64,000 bases of DNA, taken from Tyzzerella sp. (GTDB taxonomy: Bacteria > Bacillota > Clostridia > Lachnospirales > Lachnospiraceae). The notes beneath the pieces are model-generated. The model did no database searches. It was not told the origin of the DNA and worked only from the letters and a program-made list of their open reading frames with translations. The stretch is taken from contig JAFUOS010000001.1 in the NCBI GenBank assembly GCA_017472665.1, positions 1 to 64,000 of the forward strand, read 5' to 3'. Shown here piece by piece: positions 24,910-33,894 of this stretch; position 1 is the stretch's first letter; each line of letters opens with the position of its first letter. A program made the translations under genes and the position numbers.

Positions 24910-25737
24910 ATGAAATTAGGGAAAAAACAGGTTTTAACTGTAGTAAAAAAAGTAGATTTTGGTGTGTATCTGGGAAGTGATGAAGAAAGAGTGCTTCTCC
25001 CGAAAAAACAGGTTCCAGCAGGGATTGAGCCAGGCGACCCGGTAGAAGTATTTTTATATAAAGATTCGGATGACAGACTCATTGCAACGACCAATGAGCC
25101 AAAGATTGAGCTGGGAGAACTCGCGGTGCTTGATGTTGCCGACACTGGGAAATTTGGTGCATTTTTAGATTGGGGATTGGAGAAAGATTTATTCCTGCCA
25201 TTCAAACAGCAGACAGCGAAAGTAGAAAAAGGGGACAAATGTCTTGTATCACTTTACATCGATAAGAGTCAGCGCCTGTGCGCAACGATGAAGGTCTATG
25301 AGTTGTTGAGTAAAGAATCGCCATATCAAAAAGATGATGAAGTAGAAGGAATTATCTATGATATCAGTGACAATTTTGGAACCTTCGTGGCAGTAGACAA
25401 TCAATTTTCGGCACTGATTCCAAAGAAGGATTCTTTTGGAAACTTTAGAGTGGGACAAACTGTACACGCACGTGTGGCAGCAGTAAAGCCGGACGGGAAG
25501 CTGGATTTGAGCGTGAAAGACAAGATTCCGATGCAGATGGACAAGGATGCAGAAATGATTTTGAAGAAAATGGAAAAGAATGGTGGAATGCTTCCGTTTA
25601 CAGATAAGGCAGATCCAGAGATTATTAAAAAAGAGTTTGCCATGAGCAAAAATGCATTTAAACGTGCAGTTGGCAGATTACTGAAAGAAAACAAGATTGA
25701 AATTACAGAAAAAAATATCGTGATTCGTAGAAAGTGA
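24910..25737 (+). CDS. cvfB: S1-domain RNA-binding protein, CvfB/YitL family
   Basis: 275 aa. Several tandem S1-like OB domains: VVKKVDFGVYLGSDEERVLLP (res 11-31), VLDVADTGKFGAFLDWGLEKDLFLP, and IYDISDNFGTFVAVDNQFSALIP. A winged-helix end follows (KNAFKRAVGRLLKENKIEI). CvfB-like proteins bind RNA and affect virulence-gene expression in staphylococci. The role here is unknown. Ribosome site ATAGGAGAATGAG. The stop TGA (25735-25737) lies 5 bases before the dnaE ATG, so the two are cotranscribed. Confidence 0.9.
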   Translation: MKLGKKQVLTVVKKVDFGVYLGSDEERVLLPKKQVPAGIEPGDPVEVFLYKDSDDRLIATTNEPKIELGELAVLDVADTGKFGAFLDWGLEKDLFLPFKQQTAKVEKGDKCLVSLYIDKSQRLCATMKVYELLSKESPYQKDDEVEGIIYDISDNFGTFVAVDNQFSALIPKKDSFGNFRVGQTVHARVAAVKPDGKLDLSVKDKIPMQMDKDAEMILKKMEKNGGMLPFTDKADPEIIKKEFAMSKNAFKRAVGRLLKENKIEITEKNIVIRRK

Positions 25738-25742
25738 GAAAT

Positions 25743-28700
25743 ATGAGTTTTGCACATTTACACGTCCACACAGAATACAGTCTGTTGGACGGCTCCAATA
25801 AGATAAAAGAATATGTTTCCAGAGTTAAAGAACTTGGGATGAACAGCGCAGCAATCACAGACCACGGCGTTATGTATGGGGTGATTGATTTTTATCGTGC
25901 CGCAAAAGCAGCAGGGATTAAGCCAATTTTGGGCTGTGAAGTTTATGTCGCTCCGGGGTCACGCTTTGAAAAAACGCCGGGAACAACAGATGACAGATAT
26001 TATCATTTGGTTCTCTTGGCGGAAAATCAAAAGGGATATGAAAATCTGACGAAGATTGTATCGAAAGCATTTGTAGAAGGATATTATTACAAACCACGTG
26101 TCGATATGGAACTTTTGGAAGAATACCATGAAGGCATCATTGCGCTCAGCGCATGTCTTGCCGGGGAAGTGCAGAAGAATCTGCAGAGAGCCATGTATCA
26201 GGAAGCATTTGCAGCGGCAAAACGATACGAAGACATTTTCGGAAAAGGAAACTTCTTTTTGGAATTACAGGACCATGGTATGCAGGAGCAGACGATGGTC
26301 AACCAGCAGCTTTTACGCCTTTCAGAAGAAACGGGCATTGAACTGGTAGCAACAAACGATGTGCATTACACTTACGCGGAGGATGAGAAACCGCACGATA
26401 TCCTGCTCTGTATTCAGACTGGGAAAAAATTGGACGACGAAAACCGTATGCGTTACGAAGGCGGCCAGTATTACGTCAAATCTGAAGAAGAAATGAAAGC
26501 ATTATTCCCATATGCGCTTCAGGCAATTGAAAATACACAGAAGATTGCCGACCGTTGCTATGTGGAAATCGAATTTGGTGTGACAAAACTTCCAAAGTAT
26601 GATGTGCCGGACGGTTACACATCCTGGGAATATCTAAATAAATTATGTTTTGAAGGCTTGCAGAAACATTATGGGACTGCGACTGAAGAACCAAAACAGG
26701 AATTAAAAGACAGACTTACTTATGAACTTGGTGTCATCCAAAAGATGGGGTATGTTGACTATTTTCTTATCGTATGGGATTTCATCAAATATGCGAGAGA
26801 CAATGATATCATGGTAGGACCAGGCCGTGGTTCCGCAGCCGGAAGTATCGTTTCTTATTGTCTTGGAATCACGAATATTGATCCGATTAAATATCAGCTG
26901 CTGTTTGAACGTTTCTTGAACCCTGAGCGTGTATCCATGCCCGATATCGATATTGACTTCTGTTTTGAACGTAGACAGGAAGTTATCGATTACGTAGTGC
27001 GAAAATATGGTGCAGACCGCGTGGTACAGATTGTTACCTTTGGTACGTTGCAGGCAAAAGGAGTTATCCGCGATGTAGGACGTGTTATGGACTTGCCATA
27101 TGCGTTTGTAGACAGCATTGCGAAAATGATTCCACAGGAACTCAATATTACACTGGATAAAGCATTAGACATGAACAGCGAGTTGAAGTCGCTCTATGAG
27201 TCGGACGAGCAGGTGAAGACCCTGATTGATATGTCAAAACGTCTCGAAGGTCTTCCACGCCATTCTTCTATGCATGCAGCTGGCGTTGTAATCAGCCAGA
27301 AATCAGTAGACGAATATGTGCCGTTGTCTCTTGGATCAGATGGTTCCGTTACGACACAATTTACGATGACGACCTTGGAAGAACTGGGACTTCTGAAAAT
27401 GGACTTCCTTGGTCTTCGTACGCTCACCGTAATTCAAAATGCAGTGCAGTTAGTAGAAAAGAATACAGGAAAGAAAATTGACATTGACCATATCAATTAT
27501 GATGACAAAGCAGTCTTAGATTCCATCGGAACAGGTAAAACGGATGGGGTATTCCAGTTGGAAAGTGCTGGTATGAAGAGCTTCATGAAGGAGCTGAAAC
27601 CACAGAGTCTGGAAGATATTATCGCGGGTATTTCTCTGTATCGTCCGGGCCCAATGGACTTTATTCCGCAGTATATCCGCGGGAAAAATGACCCAGCATC
27701 GATTACATACGATTGCCCACAGTTAGAGCCGATTCTAGCACCGACTTACGGTTGTATCGTATACCAGGAGCAGGTAATGCAGATTGTGCGTGACCTTGCC
27801 GGTTATACCCTTGGACGAAGCGATTTGGTACGACGTGCCATGTCCAAGAAAAAGGGCGATGTCATGCAGAGAGAACGCCAGAACTTCGTGTATGGTAATC
27901 CAGAAGAAGGCGTACCAGGCTGTATCGCGAACGGCATCAGCGAGCAGGTTGCCAATAAAATTTATGACGAAATGCTTGATTTTGCAAAATATGCATTCAA
28001 TAAATCTCATGCGGCTGCTTACGCGGTAGTTGCATACCAGACAGCTTATTTGAAATACTATCATCCGGTAGAATTTATGGCGGCACTTATGACTTCCGTG
28101 ATTGATAATCCGGGAAAAGTGGCAGAATATATTTATACCTGTCGACAAATGGGGATCGAAATCCTACCTCCGGACATTAACGTGGGAGAAGGTCGATTTT
28201 CAGTAGATGGGGGCAACATCCGTTACGGTCTTGCAGCAATTAAGAGTATCGGTCGCCCTGTGATTGACGCAATTGTTGCCGAGCGTGGGCAGAATGGTCC
28301 GTTTAAGCATCTGAAAGATTTTATCGAACGTTTATCTGGAAAAGAGGTCAATAAACGAACGATAGAAAGTTTTATCAAAGCAGGGGCGCTGGACAGTCTG
28401 CATGGTGCTAGAAAACAGTTTATGATGATTTACATCAAGATTCTGGACCAGGTAAATCAAGAGAAAAAATACTCGATGACAGGTCAGATGACTTTGTTTG
28501 ACATGGTGAGCGATGATCAAAAGAAAGAGTTTGAAATCCCGCTTCCGAATGTAGGAGAGTATGAGAAAGAAACGCTTCTTGCCTTCGAAAAAGAAGTGCT
28601 CGGTATTTATATCAGCGGCCATCCAATGCAGGAATATGAAGAAAAATGGCGCAAAAGCATTACGGCAACGACGGGAGATTTCCAGATTGATGAAGAAACC

Positions 28701-29225
28701 GGACGTACAAAGGTACGGGAAGGCGCAAAGAAAATTATCGGCGGCATGATTACCGCAAAGACGATTAAGCATACAAAAACCGGAAAACCGATGGCGTTCC
28801 TTACAATCGAAGATTTGCTGGGAACGGTAGAAGTAGTCGTATTTCCGAAAGACTACGAAAAGAATCGTGCTTATCTGAATGAAGATTCCAAAGTCTTTGT
28901 GAAAGGACGTGTATCGGAAGAGGACGATAATGCAAGTAAATTGATTTGCGAATCTATTATTCCGTTTGAACAGGTGAACTGCGAAGTGTGGATTCAATTT
29001 CCAGATATTGCGTCCTACACAGCAGAGGAAGCAAACCTTTTCGAAATGCTGAAATTCAGTGAAGGAAATGACAGCGTGATTATTTATTGCGCAAAAGAAA
29101 AGGTAATGAAACGCCTGCCGGCAAACCGCAATATCCATGTGGAATCGGCACTTTTAGAACAATTGAATCATTATTTTGGGGAATCTAGAGTAAAAGTAGT
29201 TGAAAAAGCGATTGCAAACATTTGA
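25743..29225 (+). CDS. dnaE: DNA polymerase III subunit alpha (DnaE)
   Basis: 1160 aa replicative polymerase of the DnaE type. N-terminal PHP domain (HLHVHTEYSLLDGSNK, residues 5-20; ITDHGVMYG), palm with GPGRGSAAGS and the catalytic PDIDIDF, SMHAAGVVI, the KSHAAAYAVVAYQTAY region, HhH motif GLAAIKSIG, and a C-terminal OB fold (GGMITAKTIKHTKTGKPMAFLTIED). Length is usual for Firmicute DnaE. ATG 25743 is chosen over an upstream GTG that lies within the previous gene. The ribosome site is weak, which suggests translational coupling. Confidence 0.96.
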   Translation: MSFAHLHVHTEYSLLDGSNKIKEYVSRVKELGMNSAAITDHGVMYGVIDFYRAAKAAGIKPILGCEVYVAPGSRFEKTPGTTDDRYYHLVLLAENQKGYENLTKIVSKAFVEGYYYKPRVDMELLEEYHEGIIALSACLAGEVQKNLQRAMYQEAFAAAKRYEDIFGKGNFFLELQDHGMQEQTMVNQQLLRLSEETGIELVATNDVHYTYAEDEKPHDILLCIQTGKKLDDENRMRYEGGQYYVKSEEEMKALFPYALQAIENTQKIADRCYVEIEFGVTKLPKYDVPDGYTSWEYLNKLCFEGLQKHYGTATEEPKQELKDRLTYELGVIQKMGYVDYFLIVWDFIKYARDNDIMVGPGRGSAAGSIVSYCLGITNIDPIKYQLLFERFLNPERVSMPDIDIDFCFERRQEVIDYVVRKYGADRVVQIVTFGTLQAKGVIRDVGRVMDLPYAFVDSIAKMIPQELNITLDKALDMNSELKSLYESDEQVKTLIDMSKRLEGLPRHSSMHAAGVVISQKSVDEYVPLSLGSDGSVTTQFTMTTLEELGLLKMDFLGLRTLTVIQNAVQLVEKNTGKKIDIDHINYDDKAVLDSIGTGKTDGVFQLESAGMKSFMKELKPQSLEDIIAGISLYRPGPMDFIPQYIRGKNDPASITYDCPQLEPILAPTYGCIVYQEQVMQIVRDLAGYTLGRSDLVRRAMSKKKGDVMQRERQNFVYGNPEEGVPGCIANGISEQVANKIYDEMLDFAKYAFNKSHAAAYAVVAYQTAYLKYYHPVEFMAALMTSVIDNPGKVAEYIYTCRQMGIEILPPDINVGEGRFSVDGGNIRYGLAAIKSIGRPVIDAIVAERGQNGPFKHLKDFIERLSGKEVNKRTIESFIKAGALDSLHGARKQFMMIYIKILDQVNQEKKYSMTGQMTLFDMVSDDQKKEFEIPLPNVGEYEKETLLAFEKEVLGIYISGHPMQEYEEKWRKSITATTGDFQIDEETGRTKVREGAKKIIGGMITAKTIKHTKTGKPMAFLTIEDLLGTVEVVVFPKDYEKNRAYLNEDSKVFVKGRVSEEDDNASKLICESIIPFEQVNCEVWIQFPDIASYTAEEANLFEMLKFSEGNDSVIIYCAKEKVMKRLPANRNIHVESALLEQLNHYFGESRVKVVEKAIANI

Positions 29226-29292
29226 TGAATGTTATAAAATTGTCTCGAAATAGGAACATTTTGACTGACATAGAAAAACTGGAGGAAAAGTT

Positions 29293-30279
29293 ATGAGCAG
29301 CGAAAAAAATACAACACAACCAATTAAAACAATCGGTGTATTGACAAGTGGTGGAGATGCACCAGGTATGAACGCAGCAATCCGTGCGGTAGTAAGAACA
29401 GCTTTAGCGAAAGGACTCAACGTATGGGGAATCCGTCGTGGTTATCATGGCCTTCTGAGAGAAGAACTGATTCCGATGACTGGAAGAGACGTTGCAGATA
29501 CCATTCAGCGTGGCGGTACCATTCTTCAGACGGCAAGAAGTCAACAGATGCGTACAGAAGAAGGACAGTTAAAAGCAGCTGGCGTTCTGAAAAAATATGG
29601 AATTCAAGGATTAGTCGTAATCGGTGGAGACGGTTCTTTTGCAGGTGCACAGAAACTTTCTCAATACGGAATTAATGTCATTGGTGTTCCGGGAACAATT
29701 GACCTTGATATCGCATGTACAGAATATACGATTGGGTTTGATACAGCAGCGAATACAGCGATGGAAGCTATCGACAAAATTCGCGACACTTCGACATCAC
29801 ACGAAAGATGCAGTATCGTAGAAGTAATGGGTAGAGATGCCGGATATCTTGCATTATGGTGTGGTATTGCCAATGGTGCAGAGCATATCTTGCTTCCAGA
29901 GGATCACGGCTATGATGAACAGGCAATCATCGACGATATTATTGAAAATAGAAACCGCGGTAAAAAGCACTACATCATTATTAACGCAGAAGGTGTCGGC
30001 GATTCTATAAATATGGCAAAGAGAATCGAAGAAGCAACCGGTGTAGAGACACGTGCAACGATTCTGGGACACCTGCAGCGTGGCGGAAGCCCAACTGTAA
30101 AAGATAGAGTATACGCTTCTATCATGGGTGCGAAAGCAGTAGACCTTCTTGTGGAAGGAAAAACAAACCGTGTGGTTGGTTACCAGCATGGAGAATACAT
30201 TGATTTCGATATCAATGATGCACTGAAGATGCATAAAGAAATTCCAGATTATCAAGTAGAAGTTGCAAAGATGTTGTAA
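29293..30279 (+). CDS. pfkA: 6-phosphofructokinase
   Basis: 328 aa. N-terminal GVLTSGGDAPGMNAAIRAVVR, GGDGSFAGAQKL (Gly at the position that marks ATP- rather than pyrophosphate-using enzymes), EVMGRDAGYLAL and ILGHLQRGGSPT. It commits fructose-6-phosphate to glycolysis. One oddity: the catalytic stretch reads PGTIDLDIACTEYTIGFDTA, with Leu where most PfkA have Asn between the two Asp residues. Strong site CTGGAGGAAAAG. Followed 18 bases later by murI. Confidence 0.95.
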   Translation: MSSEKNTTQPIKTIGVLTSGGDAPGMNAAIRAVVRTALAKGLNVWGIRRGYHGLLREELIPMTGRDVADTIQRGGTILQTARSQQMRTEEGQLKAAGVLKKYGIQGLVVIGGDGSFAGAQKLSQYGINVIGVPGTIDLDIACTEYTIGFDTAANTAMEAIDKIRDTSTSHERCSIVEVMGRDAGYLALWCGIANGAEHILLPEDHGYDEQAIIDDIIENRNRGKKHYIIINAEGVGDSINMAKRIEEATGVETRATILGHLQRGGSPTVKDRVYASIMGAKAVDLLVEGKTNRVVGYQHGEYIDFDINDALKMHKEIPDYQVEVAKML

Positions 30280-30297
30280 AAGAAAGAGGAAAAGGCT

Positions 30298-31125
30298 TTG
30301 GATATAGATGTGAAAAAATCCGCTCCGGTAGGCGTATTTGACTCCGGAGTGGGCGGTCTTACTGTGGCAAGAGAGATTATGCGCCACCTTCCAAATGAGA
30401 ATATTGTATACTTTGGGGATACTGCGCGTGTGCCATACGGAAGTAAATCAAAAGATAATATTATCCGTTATTCCAGACAGATTATCCATTTTCTGAAGAC
30501 CAAAGGTGTTAAGGCGATTGTAATTGCATGTAATACGGCAAGTGCGCTGGCATTGGATGTGGTACGAGAGGAAAGCGACATTCCGATTATCGGAGTGGTA
30601 GAGCCGGGAGCACGTGCCGCACTGGAGACTACAAAGACGAGAAAAATCGGCGTCATTGGTACAGAAGGAACGATTCGAAGTGCCATGTATGAGAAGATTA
30701 TCCAAGGAATTGATCCGGAGGCAACGGTGATAGGAAAAGCCTGTCCTTTATTTGTGCCATTGGTAGAAGAGGGATTTGCAAAGCACAGAGTGACACAGGA
30801 GATTATTGATTATTATCTTGCATCCTTTTTGGAGACGGACATTGATTCTCTCATCCTAGGATGTACACACTATCCACTGCTTCGCTCCAGAATCCGTGAA
30901 TATGTGGGAGAAAAGATTACTTTGGTGAATCCTGCATATGAGACTGCGATGGACTTAAAACAACTCCTAAAAGCGCGCGGCATAGAAAATATGGATACCA
31001 GACAGGAACATGCTGCGTATTCATTTTATGTAAGCGATGCTGCGGACAAGTTTAAACAGTTTGCAAACTCGATTCTCCCATACGATATCGAAACAACGAA
31101 GCAGATTAACATTGAGGAGTATTAG
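30298..31125 (+). CDS. murI: Glutamate racemase
   Basis: 275 aa. PVGVFDSGVGGLTVAREI at the N-terminus, first catalytic Cys in VIACNTASALAL (about residue 80) and the second in LILGCTHYPLLR (about 190). It makes D-glutamate for peptidoglycan. The start is TTG at 30298, about 9 bases after AGAGGAAAAGG, and the protein then begins at the family's normal position. Probably cotranscribed with pfkA and DUF1934. Confidence 0.94.
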   Translation: MDIDVKKSAPVGVFDSGVGGLTVAREIMRHLPNENIVYFGDTARVPYGSKSKDNIIRYSRQIIHFLKTKGVKAIVIACNTASALALDVVREESDIPIIGVVEPGARAALETTKTRKIGVIGTEGTIRSAMYEKIIQGIDPEATVIGKACPLFVPLVEEGFAKHRVTQEIIDYYLASFLETDIDSLILGCTHYPLLRSRIREYVGEKITLVNPAYETAMDLKQLLKARGIENMDTRQEHAAYSFYVSDAADKFKQFANSILPYDIETTKQINIEEY

Positions 31126-31132
31126 TTACAAC

Positions 31133-31588
31133 ATGACGAAAGATGTATTAGTGAGCATTTCAGGTCTGCATATGGCAGCCGAAACGATGGAGAATAATGA
31201 AGATGAGCCAATTGAAGTCCTTAGCGCAGGTACTTATTATTTTAAAGATGGGAAACATTATGTCTTCTTTGAAGAGGTGGCAGAAGGCATGCAGGGCGTT
31301 ATTAAGACGCAGATAAAGTGGAAAGACACAGAAAGTCTGGAAGTGACAAAAAAAGGCCTTGCCAATGTGCATATGGTTTTTGAGAAAAATAAGAAAAACA
31401 GATGTTTTTATCATACTCCATATGGACAGCTGAATATGGGGATTTTCACGACTGCGATTGCAACGGAGGAGCAGGAAGAAAAGCTTTCTGTCCGTGCGGA
31501 GTATGCTTTGGATGTGAATAATGAGCCGCTGGCTGATTGTGCGATTCAGATTCATATCCAGCCGAGAGATTCAAGTTTTGCATTATAA
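31133..31588 (+). CDS. DUF1934 family protein (YwiB-like)
   Basis: 151 aa small beta-barrel-type protein. KDVLVSISGLHMAAE at the N-terminus, YYFKDGKHYVFFEEV and the end NEPLADCAIQIHI are those of DUF1934, a calycin-like family of unknown function common in Firmicutes and usually near murI, argS or rpoE. No signal peptide. ATG 31133 has GAGGAG 13 bases upstream, inside the end of murI. Confidence 0.85.
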   Translation: MTKDVLVSISGLHMAAETMENNEDEPIEVLSAGTYYFKDGKHYVFFEEVAEGMQGVIKTQIKWKDTESLEVTKKGLANVHMVFEKNKKNRCFYHTPYGQLNMGIFTTAIATEEQEEKLSVRAEYALDVNNEPLADCAIQIHIQPRDSSFAL

Positions 31589-31616
31589 AAGGAACTGCGT
31601 AGCAGTTCCTTACTTA
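31589..31616. terminator. Bidirectional terminator between convergent genes
   Basis: AAGGAACTGC (31589-31598) pairs with GCAGTTCCTT (31602-31611). It overlaps the stop of the minus-strand gene. Confidence 0.75.
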
Positions 31617-32062
31617 TTACGTTTGAAAAATCCTTTTTTCTTTGTCTCTGGTGTTTCCAGTGCACCTCGGATTCCCTTTACCTCAGTAATGTAAATGCCA
31701 CTAATTACGGCTTTTACTTCTTTTTTGACTGGTACAAGAGGGAAAATTTTCTCATCGCACATCAGAGTCATAATCTTTGGTCCGATTTTTGCTTTTACAA
31801 CAGGTACCTTGGCTCTGCGGAGATACTTTGGTGTGCTGTCAAGTACAACAGCAGGAAAACCGGCATCTTTGATCTTCATACGTTTCTTGTCAATGACCAG
31901 TATAGACACGTTTTGTGCCATAGCTTTTAATTGTTCTTGTTGTTCCGCCTGTTTCTTTTCTTGCTTTTTACCAAAAAAGTATAATGCTATAATAGCGGCC
32001 ACTAATATAACGATTACACAGATTAATATAATCCATCCTGGTTTCACGGCGCGCCTCCTCAA
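31610..32062 (-). CDS. Single-pass membrane protein, unknown function
   Basis: 150 aa. One strong membrane segment (WIILICVIVILVAAIIALYF, residues 9-28), a charged coiled stretch (KKQEKKQAEQQEQLKAM), and then a conserved-looking domain with KRMKIKDAGFPAVVLD and PVVKAKIGPKIMTLMCDEKIFPLVPVKKEVKAVISGIYI. The end is lysine rich. I know similar anchored proteins from Lachnospiraceae but no function. Good site GAGGAGGCGC upstream of the ATG. Stands alone between convergent and divergent neighbours. Confidence 0.75.
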   Translation of the reverse strand: MRRRAVKPGWIILICVIVILVAAIIALYFFGKKQEKKQAEQQEQLKAMAQNVSILVIDKKRMKIKDAGFPAVVLDSTPKYLRRAKVPVVKAKIGPKIMTLMCDEKIFPLVPVKKEVKAVISGIYITEVKGIRGALETPETKKKGFFKRNK

Positions 32063-32138
32063 ATCTTATTCTATGTAAACACATAGTTCTTACATAACAG
32101 GTATTTTAACATTTTTTTATAAGAAGTGCAAGAAAACC

Positions 32139-32166
32139 TTTCAAAAAATCAAAAATGTGGTATAAT
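32139..32166 (+). promoter_or_regulatory. Extended -10 promoter for the FKBP/trigger-factor lipoprotein gene
   Basis: TGGTATAAT (32158-32166) gives an extended -10. A weak -35 TTTCAA (32139-32144) lies 16 bases upstream. Confidence 0.6.
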
Positions 32167-32211
32167 AGAAGAGCATTTATGCAATTTCAAGAGAGAAAGT
32201 TGGAGAAGAGT

Positions 32212-33237
32212 ATGAAAAAGAGAATTTTAGCATGTATCGTTGCGGCTTGTACCGTGTTATCACTTGTAGGCTGTGGCGGGGAAATTAAAAACGATAAGAT
32301 CAAAATCACACAGTATAAAGGATTGGAAGTAGACAAGGTGGAATCGGCAGAAGTGACAGACGAAGACGTGGAAGCCAGCATTCAATCTACACTTTATACC
32401 CTGAGTACAACAAATGAGATTACAGATCGTCCAGCACAGGAAGGCGATGAGGTTACTATCGACTACGCTGGTAAAGTAGACGGTGTAGCATTTGATGGCG
32501 GCACAGCAGAAGACCAGACCATTACCATTGGTGAAGGTAAGTTCATCGATGGATTTGAAGAACAGATCATCGGGCACAACATTGGAGAAACATTTGATAT
32601 TAATGTGACATTCCCGGAAGGTTACAGTGAAGAATTGGGCGGAAAAGACGCAGTATTTACAATTACACTGGATAAGATTGTAGAACGAATTATCCCAGAA
32701 TTGACGGAAGAGTTATTGCCACAACTTTCTACTACGGCAACTACACTGGATGAATACAGAGCAGAAGTGAAAAAAGATTTGGAAACATCCAATGAAGAGT
32801 CAGCAAAAAGTGAATTAGAGCAACTTATTTGGAACGCTTTAATTGAAAACTGCGTGATTGAAACATATCCAGAGGATAAGATGGAAGAAGTGACAAGTAG
32901 TATAGAATCACAGTTCACTTATATGGCATCTTATTATGGCATGGAAGTTTCGGCTTTGGTCGAGAATTACTATGGCATCACGCTGGAAGAAATGGCTCAA
33001 AACCTAATTAAACAGGAATTTGCAGTAGAATTGATTGCAGAAAAAGAAAAACTGACACTGAGTGCAGAAGATTACGACAAAGGTCTTGCAGACTATGCAG
33101 AGCAATATGGCTATGATGATGTAGAAGAATTTGAAGAAATGGTTGGCAAGGAAGAACTTCAAAAGACACTCCTACAAAAGAGAGTCGGGGAATTCCTGAT
33201 GGAAAATTGTAAACAAGTAGAAAAAGAATCAGAGTAA
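32212..33237 (+). CDS. Lipoprotein peptidyl-prolyl isomerase, FKBP/trigger-factor-like
   Basis: 341 aa. Lipobox LVGC (lipid-anchored Cys at about residue 20). N-terminal part resembles a trigger-factor extension (ESAEVTDEDVEASIQSTLYT), then an FKBP domain (GDEVTIDYAGKVDGVAFDGGTAED ... FIDGFEEQIIGHNIGETFDINVTFPEGY). The last half is a trigger-factor C-terminal helical domain. Together these suggest an extracytoplasmic foldase for secreted proteins. No ribosome-binding domain is present, so it is not the cytosolic trigger factor. ATG 32212 follows TTGGAGAAGAG. Confidence 0.88.
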   Translation: MKKRILACIVAACTVLSLVGCGGEIKNDKIKITQYKGLEVDKVESAEVTDEDVEASIQSTLYTLSTTNEITDRPAQEGDEVTIDYAGKVDGVAFDGGTAEDQTITIGEGKFIDGFEEQIIGHNIGETFDINVTFPEGYSEELGGKDAVFTITLDKIVERIIPELTEELLPQLSTTATTLDEYRAEVKKDLETSNEESAKSELEQLIWNALIENCVIETYPEDKMEEVTSSIESQFTYMASYYGMEVSALVENYYGITLEEMAQNLIKQEFAVELIAEKEKLTLSAEDYDKGLADYAEQYGYDDVEEFEEMVGKEELQKTLLQKRVGEFLMENCKQVEKESE

Positions 33238-33251
33238 AATCTGACTAGAAG

Positions 33252-33287
33252 AAATCCGTGTAGGTTCAAAACTACGCGGATTTTTTT
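33252..33287 (+). terminator. Terminator after the isomerase gene
   Basis: AAATCCGTGTAG (33252-33263) pairs with CTACGCGGATTT (33272-33283) and leads into a T run. Confidence 0.85.
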
Positions 33288-33300
33288 CGTCAGCTGCTTT

Positions 33301-33329
33301 GCATATTGCATGTTTTCCACGCATAGATT
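33301..33329 (+). promoter_or_regulatory. Sigma-E-type promoter of spoIIID
   Basis: GCATATT (33301-33307), 14-base spacer, CATAGATT (33322-33329) matches the sigma-E consensus (GHATATT, 14 bases, CATACAAT-like) well. spoIIID is a known sigma-E target, and the distance to the ATG (30 bases) is normal. Confidence 0.65.
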
Positions 33330-33359
33330 GTAAAAAATGCAAACTATGTGGGGATTTTT

Positions 33360-33611
33360 ATGAAGGATTATATCGAGGAGAGAGCAGTAGAGATTGCATA
33401 TTATATTATAGAGAACAATGCAACTGTAAGGCAGACCGCAAAGGAATTTGGCATCAGCAAATCTACGGTACATAAGGATGTGACGGAGCGCCTTTCTCAA
33501 ATTAATCGGATTCTGGCAGCCCAGACAAGACAGGTGCTGGATATGAATAAGTCAGAACGGCATATCCGCGGTGGACTTGCCACAAAACAGAAGTACTTGC
33601 AGCAACATTAG
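33360..33611 (+). CDS. spoIIID: Sporulation regulator SpoIIID
   Basis: 83 aa DNA-binding protein with helix-turn-helix TVRQTAKEFGISKSTVHKDV (residues 21-40) and the basic C-terminal helix (KSERHIRGGLATKQKY). It controls mother-cell genes after sigma-E. Sequence and length are those of the family. ATG 33360 is preferred over the upstream GTG (33348), with GGGGA before it. Confidence 0.95.
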   Translation: MKDYIEERAVEIAYYIIENNATVRQTAKEFGISKSTVHKDVTERLSQINRILAAQTRQVLDMNKSERHIRGGLATKQKYLQQH

Positions 33612-33731
33612 TCCCAAAATACACTCGAAAATACAACAGCAATACAAAAGAAGGATTTGTGCAAAAGTACCAAAAAAAATAGAGAAAATTCTAAAAAATA
33701 TACAAAGTTGAGTACAAAAGATAAATTTTCC

Positions 33732-33760
33732 TTGCAACTTGGACGAAAAAGGATTATAAA
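33732..33760 (+). promoter_or_regulatory. Promoter of the maltodextrin ABC operon
   Basis: TTGCAA (33732-33737), 17-base spacer, TATAAA (33755-33760). Two LacI-type operators lie just downstream. Confidence 0.65.
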
Positions 33761-33789
33761 GGAGATACAAGATAAATGGAACGCAAAAT

Positions 33790-33799
33790 GAAACGTTTC
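33790..33799. promoter_or_regulatory. LacI-family operator 1 (GAAACGTTTC)
   Basis: Perfect palindrome GAAACGTTTC in the context TGAAACGTTTCCA, about 30 bases after the -10. An identical copy lies 66 bases downstream. This is the core expected for LacI/GalR or CcpA-type repressors, and a lacI-type gene is the fourth gene of the operon. Confidence 0.7.
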
Positions 33800-33855
33800 C
33801 AATAAAGAACTCAGGGGATTGGTAGTGACTCTGGGCATAATTTGGGACAGGAATT

Positions 33856-33865
33856 GAAACGTTTC
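33856..33865. promoter_or_regulatory. LacI-family operator 2 (GAAACGTTTC)
   Basis: Second identical palindrome, in the context TTGAAACGTTTCCAA, ending 29 bases before the substrate-binding gene and 66 bases (centre to centre) from operator 1, so looping or cooperative binding is possible. Confidence 0.7.
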
Positions 33866-33894
33866 CAAAAAAAGAAAAACGGAGGATTTCAATC

